From NCBI GenBank assembly GCA_018714645.1, contig DVND01000183.1, forward strand, positions 1 to 24,338: DNA of 24,338 bases, in the 5' to 3' direction. The notes beneath the pieces were generated by a model. It worked only from the letters and a program-made list of their open reading frames with translations, was not told the origin of the DNA and ran no database searches. Made by a program: the position numbers and the translations under genes. This document shows positions 1 to 8,288 of this stretch, piece by piece (position 1 is the first letter of the stretch; every line of letters begins with the position of its first letter). The DNA is from Candidatus Avimonoglobus intestinipullorum (GTDB lineage: Bacteria; Bacillota; Clostridia; UBA1381).

Positions 1-2
1 GA

Positions 3-47
3 AGACGTTGCTTCAAGGTGGTGAACTACGACCTCTATCTGTACTAA
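3..47 (+). CDS. possible C-terminal tail of an upstream gene (partial)
   Basis: An open frame enters from the left edge and ends at TAA (45-47), giving about 14 residues ending in NYDLYLY. I do not recognise it. The only support for its being real is that a terminator-like hairpin starts 5 nt after its stop. It could equally be non-coding sequence. FeoA is a common neighbour of feoB, but nothing visible here identifies this tail as FeoA. Confidence 0.3.
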   Translation, partial: RRCFKVVNYDLYLY

Positions 48-52
48 GCCTA

Positions 53-87
53 TTATCTCATATGGCTTATGAGATAACAAGTTTTTT
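53..87 (+). terminator. AT-rich hairpin with T-tract upstream of feoB
   Basis: Positions 53-62 (TTATCTCATA) and 68-77 form a perfect 10-bp inverted repeat around a 5-nt loop. CAAG and six T residues (82-87) follow. The layout fits an intrinsic terminator for whatever gene ends at about 47. The stem is A/T-rich, so it may be weak, or it may instead be a leader element or protein-binding palindrome controlling feoB. Confidence 0.5.
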
Positions 88-90
88 ATG

Positions 91-112
91 TGATTTTCTT
101 TAAAAATAATCA
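91..112. promoter_or_regulatory. imperfect AT-rich palindrome in the feoB promoter region
   Basis: TGATT at 91-95 and AATCA at 108-112 bracket an imperfect 22-bp palindrome with two mismatched pairs. It lies just upstream of TATATT/TATTAT (117-124), a plausible -10 element, and 31 nt before the feoB ATG. Iron-uptake genes are often controlled by Fur or DtxR-type repressors. This site does not clearly match either consensus, so it is only a candidate operator. No good -35 hexamer is visible. Confidence 0.25.
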
Positions 113-127
113 CAAATATATTATACG

Positions 128-135
128 AGAGGTGG
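128..135 (+). promoter_or_regulatory. feoB ribosome binding site
   Basis: AGAGGTGG lies 7 nt before the ATG at 143 and supports that start codon. Confidence 0.7.
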
Positions 136-142
136 TAAAACA

Positions 143-1450
143 ATGGGGTTAACCAAAACTGCGACAGGCCTGCATGCCGTCGACAACGGGCTGGTGATCA
201 AAAAAATCAGTGATGCGGATCAGGTCATTGCCTTAGCGGGCAATCCAAATGTCGGCAAAAGCACGGTGTTCAACGAGCTCACCGGCTTGAAACAACACAC
301 GGGGAACTGGCCCGGCAAAACCGTTTCCAACGCACAGGGGATGTGCTCACATAACAATTCCAACTACGTCATGGTCGACATCCCAGGTACATATTCCCTC
401 ATGGCGCACTCCGCTGAGGAGGAAGTCGCACGGGATTTCATCTGCTTCGGCGATCCGGATGCCGTAATCGTAGTCTGCGACGCGACTTGTCTGGAGCGCA
501 ATTTGAATCTCGTTTTGCAGACGCTGGAAATCACAAAAAACGTCGTCGTCTGCGTAAATTTGATGGATGAAGCGAAAAAAAAGGACATAAAAATCGACTT
601 AAAACATTTGTCAAACAAACTGGGGGTGCCGGTGGTGGGCGCGGCAGCCAGAAGCGGCAAAGGCCTGCGCCAGATGATGCAGGCGGTGCAGGATCTGCTG
701 AAGGCCGAGACCCGCGATCCCGTTATGCAAATCCGCTACATCCAACCCATTGAGGACGCATTGGCGCTGCTGGAGCCGCCGATCCGCGAAAAAATTCCGG
801 ACTGCCGCATCAACCCGCGCTGGATTGCCCTGCGCCTGCTGGATTATGAAAAAACGCTGTATAACAGCCTGACCGACTACCTCGGCTTTGACTTGCTGTC
901 CGACGCCGCCGTTGCCGATGCGCTCAAAAAAGCCCGGTGTATCCTGCAGGACAACGGCCTCACAGGCGAAGAACTGAAGGACCGCATCGTGTCCTGTATC
1001 GTGATGAACGCTGAAGACACAGCCAATGGCGTTATCGACTTTGACAAAAAAACCTACAATGCACGGGACATGAAAATTGACCGCATCCTCACAAACAAAT
1101 GGACCGGATATCCCATTATGATCGCCCTGCTCGGCATTGTATTCTGGCTGACAATCACAGGGGCAAATTACCCGTCCAAGCTGCTGTCTGACTGCCTGTT
1201 CTGGGTGGAAGACCGTCTTGTGGAGCTTGCGGTTTGGGCCGGAGTCCCAGCATTTTTCTATGAAATGCTGATTTTTGGCATGTACCGCGTCCTGGCCTGG
1301 GTGGTATCTGTGATGCTGCCGCCCATGGCAATCTTCTTCCCGCTGTTTACCCTGCTGGAGGATTTGGGGTATCTGCCCCGCATCGCGTTCAATCTGGATA
1401 AGGCTTTCAAAAAATGCTGCGCCTGCGGAAAACAGGCGCTGACCATGTGA
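143..1450 (+). pseudogene. feoB: truncated ferrous iron transporter FeoB (N-terminal part)
   Basis: FeoB imports Fe2+ across the cytoplasmic membrane. It has an N-terminal GTPase domain joined to a polytopic permease. Seen here: the G1 P-loop GNPNVGKS (33-40), G3 DIPG (79-82), G4 NLMDE (139-143), a probable G5 near 166-172, the helical spacer, then membrane segments from about residue 322. The last residues, LPRIAFNLDKAF then CACGKQALTM, match the conserved FeoB membrane core, which normally continues with CMGFGC. Here TGA replaces the Cys codon and nothing FeoB-like follows in any frame. The protein is 435 aa, against roughly 600-800 aa for complete FeoB, so the gating Cys motif and most membrane helices are missing. 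The start has a good RBS and the remaining frame is intact, so the truncation is probably recent or an assembly junction. Iron transport activity is unlikely, although the GTPase domain could still fold. Confidence 0.85.
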
Positions 1451-1473
1451 TGCGGGGCGCATTTGGATGTATC

Positions 1474-1499
1474 AAAAAAGGCTGCCCCAGGGACAGCCT
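1474..1499 (-). terminator. intrinsic terminator of the polysaccharide operon
   Basis: On the minus strand, AGGCTG, a T-G wobble and CCC pair back with GGG and CAGCCT (stem arms within 1479-1499), followed directly by a run of six T (1479-1474). The hairpin begins 2 nt after the stop codon of the last operon gene. In the plus direction only a short T-run follows, so it mainly serves the minus-strand operon. Confidence 0.85.
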
Positions 1500-1501
1500 C
1501 T

Positions 1502-3151
1502 TTACCGCTCGTAACAGCGGAATTCAATATGCCATGCGCTTGGGGAAACGGCGTTCACCACCAGGTTTTGCGCACAGGGATTCAATGTATCCCCCCGCAG
1601 CACAGGGAACCGGTGCCCGCCGCCCATACCTGTAATTTCAATGCAGTCTCCATCGCATTCGTAAACCGCGCGCCCGCTTTGCAATGCAATAACGCCCTGT
1701 TCCAACCGGACTGTATCGCCTGAGACCGTCCCCTCCAAGTCCAGCATACAGACAAGCTGGGCAAAAATCATCGGTAATTTATCAATACGGATATCTAAAT
1801 CCAGGCCATTTTTTTGCAGCGTGATTTTTACCTCCGCTTCCGTTTCCACCCGGTTGATATCTTCCCGCTCCTGATTGGGCATCCCGATAAAATTCCCGTT
1901 GTAGCGCTTTGCAAAATCCGCGTCAAACACCTGCCAATACTTGCCCCGGACAGGCGTGTACATCCGGTAAGTATCCGCGTCTATCCGCTCAATGCCCGGG
2001 AACGATATCCCGCCCATGCCAAACCATCCAATGGGGAGCTTGATTCCAAACGCCCGCGCCTTTCCATACTGCAGGAACAAAAAATCCGGCTGGCCCGCCA
2101 TGACAGTCACGCTCAGCTTCCCATTTCTGTGCCGCAGCACCGCATCGCCGTTTTCGCTGTATTTCTTAGGCACATCCGTTCGCTTTGTGCCGTTTAAAAG
2201 CACGGTGTAACAATCGCTGACCGCTTTGGGTTCCGGCGTATCCAAAATCCTGCTCCCGTACACCCCTGCGTATAACAGCAGCAACCCAAATGTCGGCGCA
2301 TATTCCAGCGCTTTCTCCGCCAAAAACGCATACTGCGGATTTCGATCCATCACGGACATCAGCAGGAATACAATGGTGTAGCGGGAATCCATCCGCGCCC
2401 GCGTGCCGCGGTCCTGACGCGTGGAATACTCGGTGGCAATATAAAATTCCGGGTGGAACATATACCGCATCATCTCCAGGTTCCGCCGCACCGCGCCATA
2501 CGCTTCCTCCACGCCGAATGTTTCGCCGATATGAAACGCATATAAATCGCTGACCGCGTTATAGATGACATTGCTGCGCTCTGCCCATTCGCCTGCATCA
2601 TTGACGTCAAACCCCTCTGCGAGAAAAGCAAATGCCCGCGCTTTCAACCGCCCGTCTCCAAAAATGCGATATAAAAACCCCAGCGCACAGGCCATGACCC
2701 AGCGATGGTTCGCCGTGTGGAATCCGCCCGTCAGCATTCCCGGGATTGTTTTTTGCAAAAACAGCTTGATCTGCCCCTGCAGCGGCGCAAGCTCCGGCAT
2801 TCCCGCCTGCTCAATGAAGAAATAGCAAATGCTCAGATCGTTGATCAGGAAGCCCGTGTCCGGCGGGGAATCGATATTGCAGTCCGGCAGGGAAATCAAT
2901 CCATCCGGCAATTGGAATTTTAATATAAACTCCATACAAAGTCCCAGCCGCTGCAGCAGGTTTGCATCCTTATAATATTTGGATTCCCGGTTTGTATACA
3001 GCGGCAAGCCCTGTACCAGAAGGTCGGCGGGCGCGTATCTGTCATTGATGTCATACGTGCCGTACCAGAAGCTTTCCCGGTCCAACACTTGGCGTTCCCG
3101 CGCCTCCTCCCAAACCGCTTCCTGTTTTTTTATGAGTTCCTGTATTTTCAT
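1502..3151 (-). CDS. uncharacterised cytoplasmic toroid-like protein, possible glycan lyase or glycosidase
   Basis: This is a 549-aa protein with no signal peptide or membrane segment. Residues of about 1-320 look like an all-helical (alpha/alpha) toroid: repeated amphipathic helices rich in aromatics, with TANHRWVMACAL at 146-157, ERSNVIYNAVSDLYAF at 191-206 and EYSTRQDRGTRAR near 241-253. Residues of about 320-549 are beta-rich. A helical barrel followed by a beta-sandwich is the layout of heparinase II/III-like lyases and some unsaturated-uronide hydrolases, in which Asn, His, Tyr and Arg are catalytic. N148/H149 and the Y/R cluster near 242-258 are candidates. I cannot place it in a named family. 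It is the last gene of the operon, 11 nt after the 961-aa hydrolase, with a GGGG-type RBS. Inference: it processes imported oligosaccharide in the cytoplasm. Confidence 0.6.
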   Translation of the reverse strand: MKIQELIKKQEAVWEEARERQVLDRESFWYGTYDINDRYAPADLLVQGLPLYTNRESKYYKDANLLQRLGLCMEFILKFQLPDGLISLPDCNIDSPPDTGFLINDLSICYFFIEQAGMPELAPLQGQIKLFLQKTIPGMLTGGFHTANHRWVMACALGFLYRIFGDGRLKARAFAFLAEGFDVNDAGEWAERSNVIYNAVSDLYAFHIGETFGVEEAYGAVRRNLEMMRYMFHPEFYIATEYSTRQDRGTRARMDSRYTIVFLLMSVMDRNPQYAFLAEKALEYAPTFGLLLLYAGVYGSRILDTPEPKAVSDCYTVLLNGTKRTDVPKKYSENGDAVLRHRNGKLSVTVMAGQPDFLFLQYGKARAFGIKLPIGWFGMGGISFPGIERIDADTYRMYTPVRGKYWQVFDADFAKRYNGNFIGMPNQEREDINRVETEAEVKITLQKNGLDLDIRIDKLPMIFAQLVCMLDLEGTVSGDTVRLEQGVIALQSGRAVYECDGDCIEITGMGGGHRFPVLRGDTLNPCAQNLVVNAVSPSAWHIEFRCYER

Positions 3152-3162
3152 AGCGTATGCCC

Positions 3163-6048
3163 CTATTCTATATCCAACTGAATTTCCTCGATCTGCCCTC
3201 TGCTGTATACGCCGTTCACATACGCTGTATACGTGCCCTGCGGCGGCAAAAATTCATAAACGACAGACGTGGTTCCCTCCGGCACCACATACTTTTTGAT
3301 GCGCACCGTATCGCCATACTGCCCCGTTTCCCGGTTCGCGATCTGCACCGTCAGTTCCAGAATATCCGCCGCGCCGCCCTGATTTTCAAGCTGCATCCGG
3401 ATCTGTTTTTTGTCCCCTGCTTCCGCAACATCTGCCTGCACCATTATCTTTGGCGGCTTAAATTCCAGCAGCACCGGCTCAAACGGCTGCAATTCTACCA
3501 CATCTGTATAATATGTACCTGTCAGCAAATCCTGTGCCGTCCCGTCAATCGCAATCTGCTTTGCACCGTCCCAGGTATAGCTGCACAGATTCAACAATTC
3601 GGCGCCAACGTATTCCGTCCGTATCTGCTCTACGCCCGTCACGGACGCCCCATCAGGGCCGGCCAGCAGTTCCGTTTCCGCCAATTCCGCAATATACTCC
3701 TGAACTGTCCCAACCGTAGGTGCGGTAATGGCCGTTCCCGTTTCTGTGACCGGGATGGTTTCATCAAATACAATAGACAATGCCCGCGCCCGGTTATGCG
3801 CATCCCTGGAAAGGCAGTCTGTCCCCAACGCCAGCACCGTGCCGCCCTGATTTTTATAAGCTGCAATGGCGTCATACGCATCCTGCTGCACTTGCGTGGC
3901 ATTCGGGATAATCAGCACACCCTGCGGCATAACGCCCGCCGCCAACTGCCGTTCGGTGATAAACCCGGGATTTGCGCCTGCATACAGTGCCGCTTCATAG
4001 GCCAGCTTCATGGCGCGGACGGTTTTCGCGGAATAGGCGCGGGAAGTGGGCGCATAAAGAATCGTCGCTTTCTGCGCTCCCTCCTGAAGCGCCGCCACAG
4101 CCCCGGAAAGCCGGTTTAGATCAAAACTGCCCTTTGCAAATACAGACAAAACGTCCGGCCTGTAAAGGATATTCCCATAGGTATTTGCATTCTGGTCCTG
4201 TGTCCTGCCCCAAATCCAGACAATGGACGCATCCCTGCCATGCACCGCACCTTGCCAGATATCCGCCCCCACATGTATCGCCTGATTGGGGGAATAATTC
4301 GTATTCCTGTCCTCAATGATATGATCCTCGGAATTGATGATCGGCGCGGACGGTTTAATGGAATCCAGCAGGTCATACCACATCAGCTTCGACAGTAGGC
4401 CACCTGCATTCTGTCCATAAAAGCCCCATGCGTCATTGCCGTTATAGTCGGTAAATTCAGCAAAATCCTCCGGGTCAATTCCGTAATTAAGGGAATCGGA
4501 TTTTCCGAAAATCGTCATAATTTTCGCATGCACCGCCACCTCCGGCGCATATTTTTTCACAGTTTCCGCCAAAAAGCGGTGCCAGTCCGCTGTATATTGA
4601 TTGTTAAACTGCACCCAATCATAATACGCCGCATCCATGGTATCGGACGCCGGCATCCGCACTTGGGAAAAATCCGTGTAAGCGCTTCCATAAACCGCAT
4701 TGAGCGCCGCAATGTCGCTTTGATAAAGCTCCTGCAAATACGCGCTGTATTCCGTGTCCAGCCCCTGCGTTGTACGCGTGTCACAAGTCGGTTCATTGGT
4801 GATGCAGACGCTGTGCAGCGCCGGATGCGCCTTGATTTCTGCCATCAGCGTCTTGATGTATAAATCCAGCGCCTCCTGTATAACCGGATGGTTCATATCG
4901 TATCCCATGCCGGAATCGATAGCCGCAGCCTCCGGATACTGCTCTAAAATCCAGCCGGGGAAATAATGGGGTGAAATCAAAACATTCACCATGACGCCGC
5001 TTTCATAAGCGTCATCCAGCGCCCGTGTGACACTGTTGCGGATCCGGGCGGTGTTCGCCTGGAAATGGGCGCTCTCTGCACCGGCAGAATCTTCAAAATC
5101 CCCGTTTTGAAGTATATTCGTATCGCTCCCGCTCCGGCACAGCGTCATATCATCCAGATAGACCGCAGTGGACACAGAAGAAGAAACAAACAGGATTTCC
5201 ATATTGTACTCCCCATCGCCGGTCGTGTACTCCACGGTATACTCCGTCCAGCCATTGGTCCCTCTTGCGACCGTCGCCCGGTCTGCCGTCCAACCCTGCG
5301 GGCTGAACCAAAACGTGCCCGCGGCTTCCGTTTTCGCATGAACGGTCAGCACATAGGTCGTATTGGGGCGCACCGTGACATTCTGGTTCATGGCCAGATA
5401 CCCGTTGGAGGAGGCGTTGCTGATTTTCATCGCGTGCCCCGTTCCGTCCCGGCCGCCGGCAACAACCTCCGCCGCTGCCTGCGCGCCGCCATACAGCACC
5501 GTTCCCCAGCCGTTGACAGAACCCTTTTCCGCCAAAACAGAATTGGGCCCTATTTCAATCTGTGCGATATCGCCGCCAAATTCCTGCAGTTTATACAAAT
5601 CATTTTTGAGCTGGTCGAATACGCCAAACCCATTTTGAAAGACCGGCTGCTGCGCGTCGTCCACAAAATCCCCGTTCCATGCGCCGCCAAAATCTTCAGG
5701 AAGATTTCTCTTGACAGGGAGGGGTTGCTTTGTACCGTCCAAATATGCGTTCAGCCTGCCGGCGGTATCCGCATACAGCGCATCCAGGCAATCTGCCACA
5801 TATTCCGCCCGCACATCATCGCCCCAGTCCAAATCCTGCCGGCCATAATCAATGAAATCGCGAATCACTGCCCAGTCGGCGCGTTCATAGCCCACGTCCA
5901 GCCCTGCCGTTTCACATTGTGCCAGAAGCGCCTCCAGCTGCGGCAAGGCTTGCTCCAGCTGGTCAAACCGGTCTGCGGTTTCCGCCCATGCCTGGACAGG
6001 CAGCAATAACACCGCTGTCAGTAAAATGCATAATAGCTTCCGTTTCAT
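3163..6048 (-). CDS. secreted GH42-like glycoside hydrolase with embedded carbohydrate-binding module (961 aa)
   Basis: A signal peptide (1-22, ending AWA) precedes a helical segment (about 26-105), then a clan GH-A type barrel. The candidate acid/base is E419 (CITNEP, 415-420) and the candidate nucleophile E574 (NSEDHIIEDR, 572-581). Other family motifs are GNDAW (537-541) and DIWQGAVHGR (596-605). A region like the GH42 beta-galactosidase trimerisation domain (about 660-745) and a beta domain (about 805-865) follow, then a final beta-sandwich (866-961). Between the first barrel strand (QIEIGP, 163-168) and the next (VNVLISPHY, 354-362) sits about 150 residues of jelly-roll-like sequence ending in YLDDMTL and NILQNGDFE, typical of CBM4/9-like modules. 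The 737-aa paralogue lacks it. An AGGAGG site supports the start, 12 nt after the 737-aa gene. Predicted role: extracellular release of sugars. Beta-galactosidase activity is a family-level guess and the substrate is not known. Confidence 0.8.
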   Translation of the reverse strand: MKRKLLCILLTAVLLLPVQAWAETADRFDQLEQALPQLEALLAQCETAGLDVGYERADWAVIRDFIDYGRQDLDWGDDVRAEYVADCLDALYADTAGRLNAYLDGTKQPLPVKRNLPEDFGGAWNGDFVDDAQQPVFQNGFGVFDQLKNDLYKLQEFGGDIAQIEIGPNSVLAEKGSVNGWGTVLYGGAQAAAEVVAGGRDGTGHAMKISNASSNGYLAMNQNVTVRPNTTYVLTVHAKTEAAGTFWFSPQGWTADRATVARGTNGWTEYTVEYTTGDGEYNMEILFVSSSVSTAVYLDDMTLCRSGSDTNILQNGDFEDSAGAESAHFQANTARIRNSVTRALDDAYESGVMVNVLISPHYFPGWILEQYPEAAAIDSGMGYDMNHPVIQEALDLYIKTLMAEIKAHPALHSVCITNEPTCDTRTTQGLDTEYSAYLQELYQSDIAALNAVYGSAYTDFSQVRMPASDTMDAAYYDWVQFNNQYTADWHRFLAETVKKYAPEVAVHAKIMTIFGKSDSLNYGIDPEDFAEFTDYNGNDAWGFYGQNAGGLLSKLMWYDLLDSIKPSAPIINSEDHIIEDRNTNYSPNQAIHVGADIWQGAVHGRDASIVWIWGRTQDQNANTYGNILYRPDVLSVFAKGSFDLNRLSGAVAALQEGAQKATILYAPTSRAYSAKTVRAMKLAYEAALYAGANPGFITERQLAAGVMPQGVLIIPNATQVQQDAYDAIAAYKNQGGTVLALGTDCLSRDAHNRARALSIVFDETIPVTETGTAITAPTVGTVQEYIAELAETELLAGPDGASVTGVEQIRTEYVGAELLNLCSYTWDGAKQIAIDGTAQDLLTGTYYTDVVELQPFEPVLLEFKPPKIMVQADVAEAGDKKQIRMQLENQGGAADILELTVQIANRETGQYGDTVRIKKYVVPEGTTSVVYEFLPPQGTYTAYVNGVYSRGQIEEIQLDIE

Positions 6049-6060
6049 AGCCGGCCTCCT

Positions 6061-8274
6061 TTATTTCAATTCCAATAGCAACGGCTGATACGGCATAAGC
6101 TCCAGCTCTGTTTCGACCGCATGTCCCGATATCAAATCCCGCGCCGGGCGGGCCAGGCATACTTTGCGGGGGATGTTGTCATAACTGCAAACATTCACCA
6201 GCGTTTTCCCGTCTATTTCAGCTGCGCACCATTCAATATTATACGGATTGCCGCTTATCTCTGTAACCAGCGCTTCCCGGTTTATCATCCGTTTTACCTG
6301 CCCGGTAATCCTATTTGAATGCGCTGCATTCGGGCTGTTCCCGCTGCCGTCCGCATCTAAAAGAACCGCCTTTTCAAGGATTTTTGCAAGCAGTTCCCGG
6401 TTTGCCGGGCGGTCATATGCATCCCGCGCCAGCGCCGCATGATTCCGGCTGATGAGCAGCGCCTTCCCGCCTTGTTCCAAATACGCGCAAATTTCGGAAA
6501 GCACCGCTTCATAGGTATGTGTCACTGCCGGGATAACCAGCAGCTCATACGCGCCCAGCTGCCCTATTTGCGCCTCTGTGATAAACCGCGGACGGCAGCC
6601 TGCATATAATACGCCTTCATAGGCCTTAAACAGCTCCGCCATGTATTCCCGGTCATAAATCCGTGATGGCTGGGAATATAGGATCGCAACGCTGCGCGCA
6701 CAATTCTGGAACACCGCCACCTCCCGCGCCAGTCGGTTTAAGTCCAGATTTGCCCGGCCCACTGCTTCCACACAGTCAGGGCGGTGCAGGATACTGCCGT
6801 TTGCCGACGCCTGCGGCAAATTGCTCCGTTCCCATACCCAGATTTCAGTCGCCGACCGCCCATGCACCGCTCCTTGCCACATATCAGCATATATACGCTG
6901 CGCCTGGATGGGGCTGTAATTCTGGTCGCGGTCCTCAATGACATGATCCTCGGAATTTTGAATGGGCATTTGCTTCATGGACGCCAAAAAATCATACCAC
7001 TCCAGCTTATAGCTCAGCGGCAGATGGGATTTTCCCTCGAAGCTCCACGCATCGTTCCCGCTGATATCCGTGAATTCCGCAAATTGTTCCGGGTCGACTC
7101 CATAGTGCAGAAACCGCCGGTGATACGGCAGTTCCGATGTACCGAACACCGGCATAAATTTTGCATGCAGCGGGACGCCCGGCGCAAATTTGCGCACCTG
7201 CTCCGCCATCCAGCGGTGCCAGTCCGCAAATTTGCGGTTATTCCATAAATACCAGGTATAGAACAGCGGCGTGCCTGCGTCCTCCGCAGGCATCCCCACC
7301 TCCTCAAAGGCAGTGTATTGTGCGCCAAATACGTCATTCAACGCCGTAATGTCCCCAAACTGTTCCTTTAAATGCGCCTGCCATTCCGGCAAAAAGCCGT
7401 CCCCGGCCGTCTCCCGTTCTGCTGTGGGCAGCAAGTCATGCCCGTGAGTTTGCGCCCCCTTGGAATCTGCCAGCGTATTAAAGGCCGGCTCATTGGAAAT
7501 GCAAATGCTCTGCAGCGCCGGATATTCCATTACCAACGGCAAGACCGCACGGTAAAACACTTCCAGCATTTCCTTTGCTTTCGGGTGATAAATATTATAT
7601 TTTAAGAATCCCACGTTCTTGCTGCGGAAACCCGGATATGCCTCAAACATCCAGTTGGGCACATAATGGGGCGACAGCAGCAGACAAACAGCCACATGCT
7701 CCTCCCCGGCCCGTTCCAATACAGGGATAACATCTTTATACACTGCGGAAAGGTTTACCTCAAAATCGCCGTCCTCATAGATATAGCGCGTCCCTCCGGC
7801 AAACACGTCCTCTCCGTCCATGCCCCATTTTTGATGCGTCCCCTTCGGATAAAGCACAAACGACGGGCCGATTTCCACCTGCACCGTATTGCAGCCAAAC
7901 CGGTTCATATAGGGGATATCCCTTTTCACCTGGGCAAAATGCCCGTACCCGCAGTAAAATACCGGCTTCCCGTCCTCATATACGAATGAATACCCATTTA
8001 TTTTGGGGCGTTCCATCCGGAAATCGGGCCTCCAGTCAGTAGGTACTTCCCACCGCAGCTGTTCCATCAATTTTTCCAGACAGCCATGCACATATACCGC
8101 CCGCTCATACTGCCCGTTTTCAATATCTTCCCGCCCATATTGAAGAAACCGTTCAATGACGGTTTCTTTCAATACAGCATATGGACTTGTATTCTTGCCT
8201 TCCAGCTCTGAAAACTGCTGTTCCAGCGTCTCATAAAGCGCCCGCAAGCGGGGCTCATTTACATAAACCTCCAT
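6061..8274 (-). CDS. cytoplasmic GH42-like glycoside hydrolase (737 aa)
   Basis: This is a paralogue of the 961- and 1375-aa enzymes but without a signal peptide, so it is predicted to be cytoplasmic. It has the same N-terminal helical segment (about 8-74, with RFLQYGRED), a barrel with candidate acid/base E262 (CISNEP, 258-263) and candidate nucleophile E442 (NSEDHVIEDR, 440-449), GNDAW (407-411) and DMWQGAVHGR (464-473). The trimerisation-like domain (about 528-610) and a C-terminal beta domain follow. Its first barrel strand (VQVEIGP, 131-137) connects to LLLSPHY (198-204) through only about 60 residues, with no binding module. This makes it the minimal form of the family. It lies 14 nt after the 1375-aa gene, with GAGGAA as RBS. 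Inference: it hydrolyses oligosaccharides imported by the neighbouring ABC transporter. All predicted catalytic residues are present. Confidence 0.8.
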   Translation of the reverse strand: MEVYVNEPRLRALYETLEQQFSELEGKNTSPYAVLKETVIERFLQYGREDIENGQYERAVYVHGCLEKLMEQLRWEVPTDWRPDFRMERPKINGYSFVYEDGKPVFYCGYGHFAQVKRDIPYMNRFGCNTVQVEIGPSFVLYPKGTHQKWGMDGEDVFAGGTRYIYEDGDFEVNLSAVYKDVIPVLERAGEEHVAVCLLLSPHYVPNWMFEAYPGFRSKNVGFLKYNIYHPKAKEMLEVFYRAVLPLVMEYPALQSICISNEPAFNTLADSKGAQTHGHDLLPTAERETAGDGFLPEWQAHLKEQFGDITALNDVFGAQYTAFEEVGMPAEDAGTPLFYTWYLWNNRKFADWHRWMAEQVRKFAPGVPLHAKFMPVFGTSELPYHRRFLHYGVDPEQFAEFTDISGNDAWSFEGKSHLPLSYKLEWYDFLASMKQMPIQNSEDHVIEDRDQNYSPIQAQRIYADMWQGAVHGRSATEIWVWERSNLPQASANGSILHRPDCVEAVGRANLDLNRLAREVAVFQNCARSVAILYSQPSRIYDREYMAELFKAYEGVLYAGCRPRFITEAQIGQLGAYELLVIPAVTHTYEAVLSEICAYLEQGGKALLISRNHAALARDAYDRPANRELLAKILEKAVLLDADGSGNSPNAAHSNRITGQVKRMINREALVTEISGNPYNIEWCAAEIDGKTLVNVCSYDNIPRKVCLARPARDLISGHAVETELELMPYQPLLLELK

Positions 8275-8288
8275 ACTGTTCCTCGATT

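Noticed and set aside
1448..1450. In-frame TGA at the conserved FeoB Cys codon, possibly selenocysteine
   Set aside because: The residues after the TGA do not resemble FeoB in that frame, so reading through would not restore the protein. The nearby hairpin is explained as the terminator of the opposite operon.
611..1462. 283-aa minus-strand open frame opposite feoB
   Set aside because: The plus-strand frame encodes unmistakable FeoB motifs. The antisense frame shows no domain and no credible RBS context.
1451..1500. Simple one-base frameshift in feoB
   Set aside because: Inserting one base gives MCMRGAFGC, which looks faintly like MCMGFGC, but similarity ends at once and the next bases form the operon terminator. 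A breakpoint explains this better.
3157..4119. 320-aa plus-strand open frame
   Set aside because: It lies wholly antisense to the 961-aa hydrolase, has low-complexity basic composition rich in R, C and H, and no family features.
5065..6009. 314-aa plus-strand open frame
   Set aside because: It is antisense to the 961-aa hydrolase, whose signal peptide, RBS and catalytic motifs are clear. Long antisense frames are expected from this codon usage.
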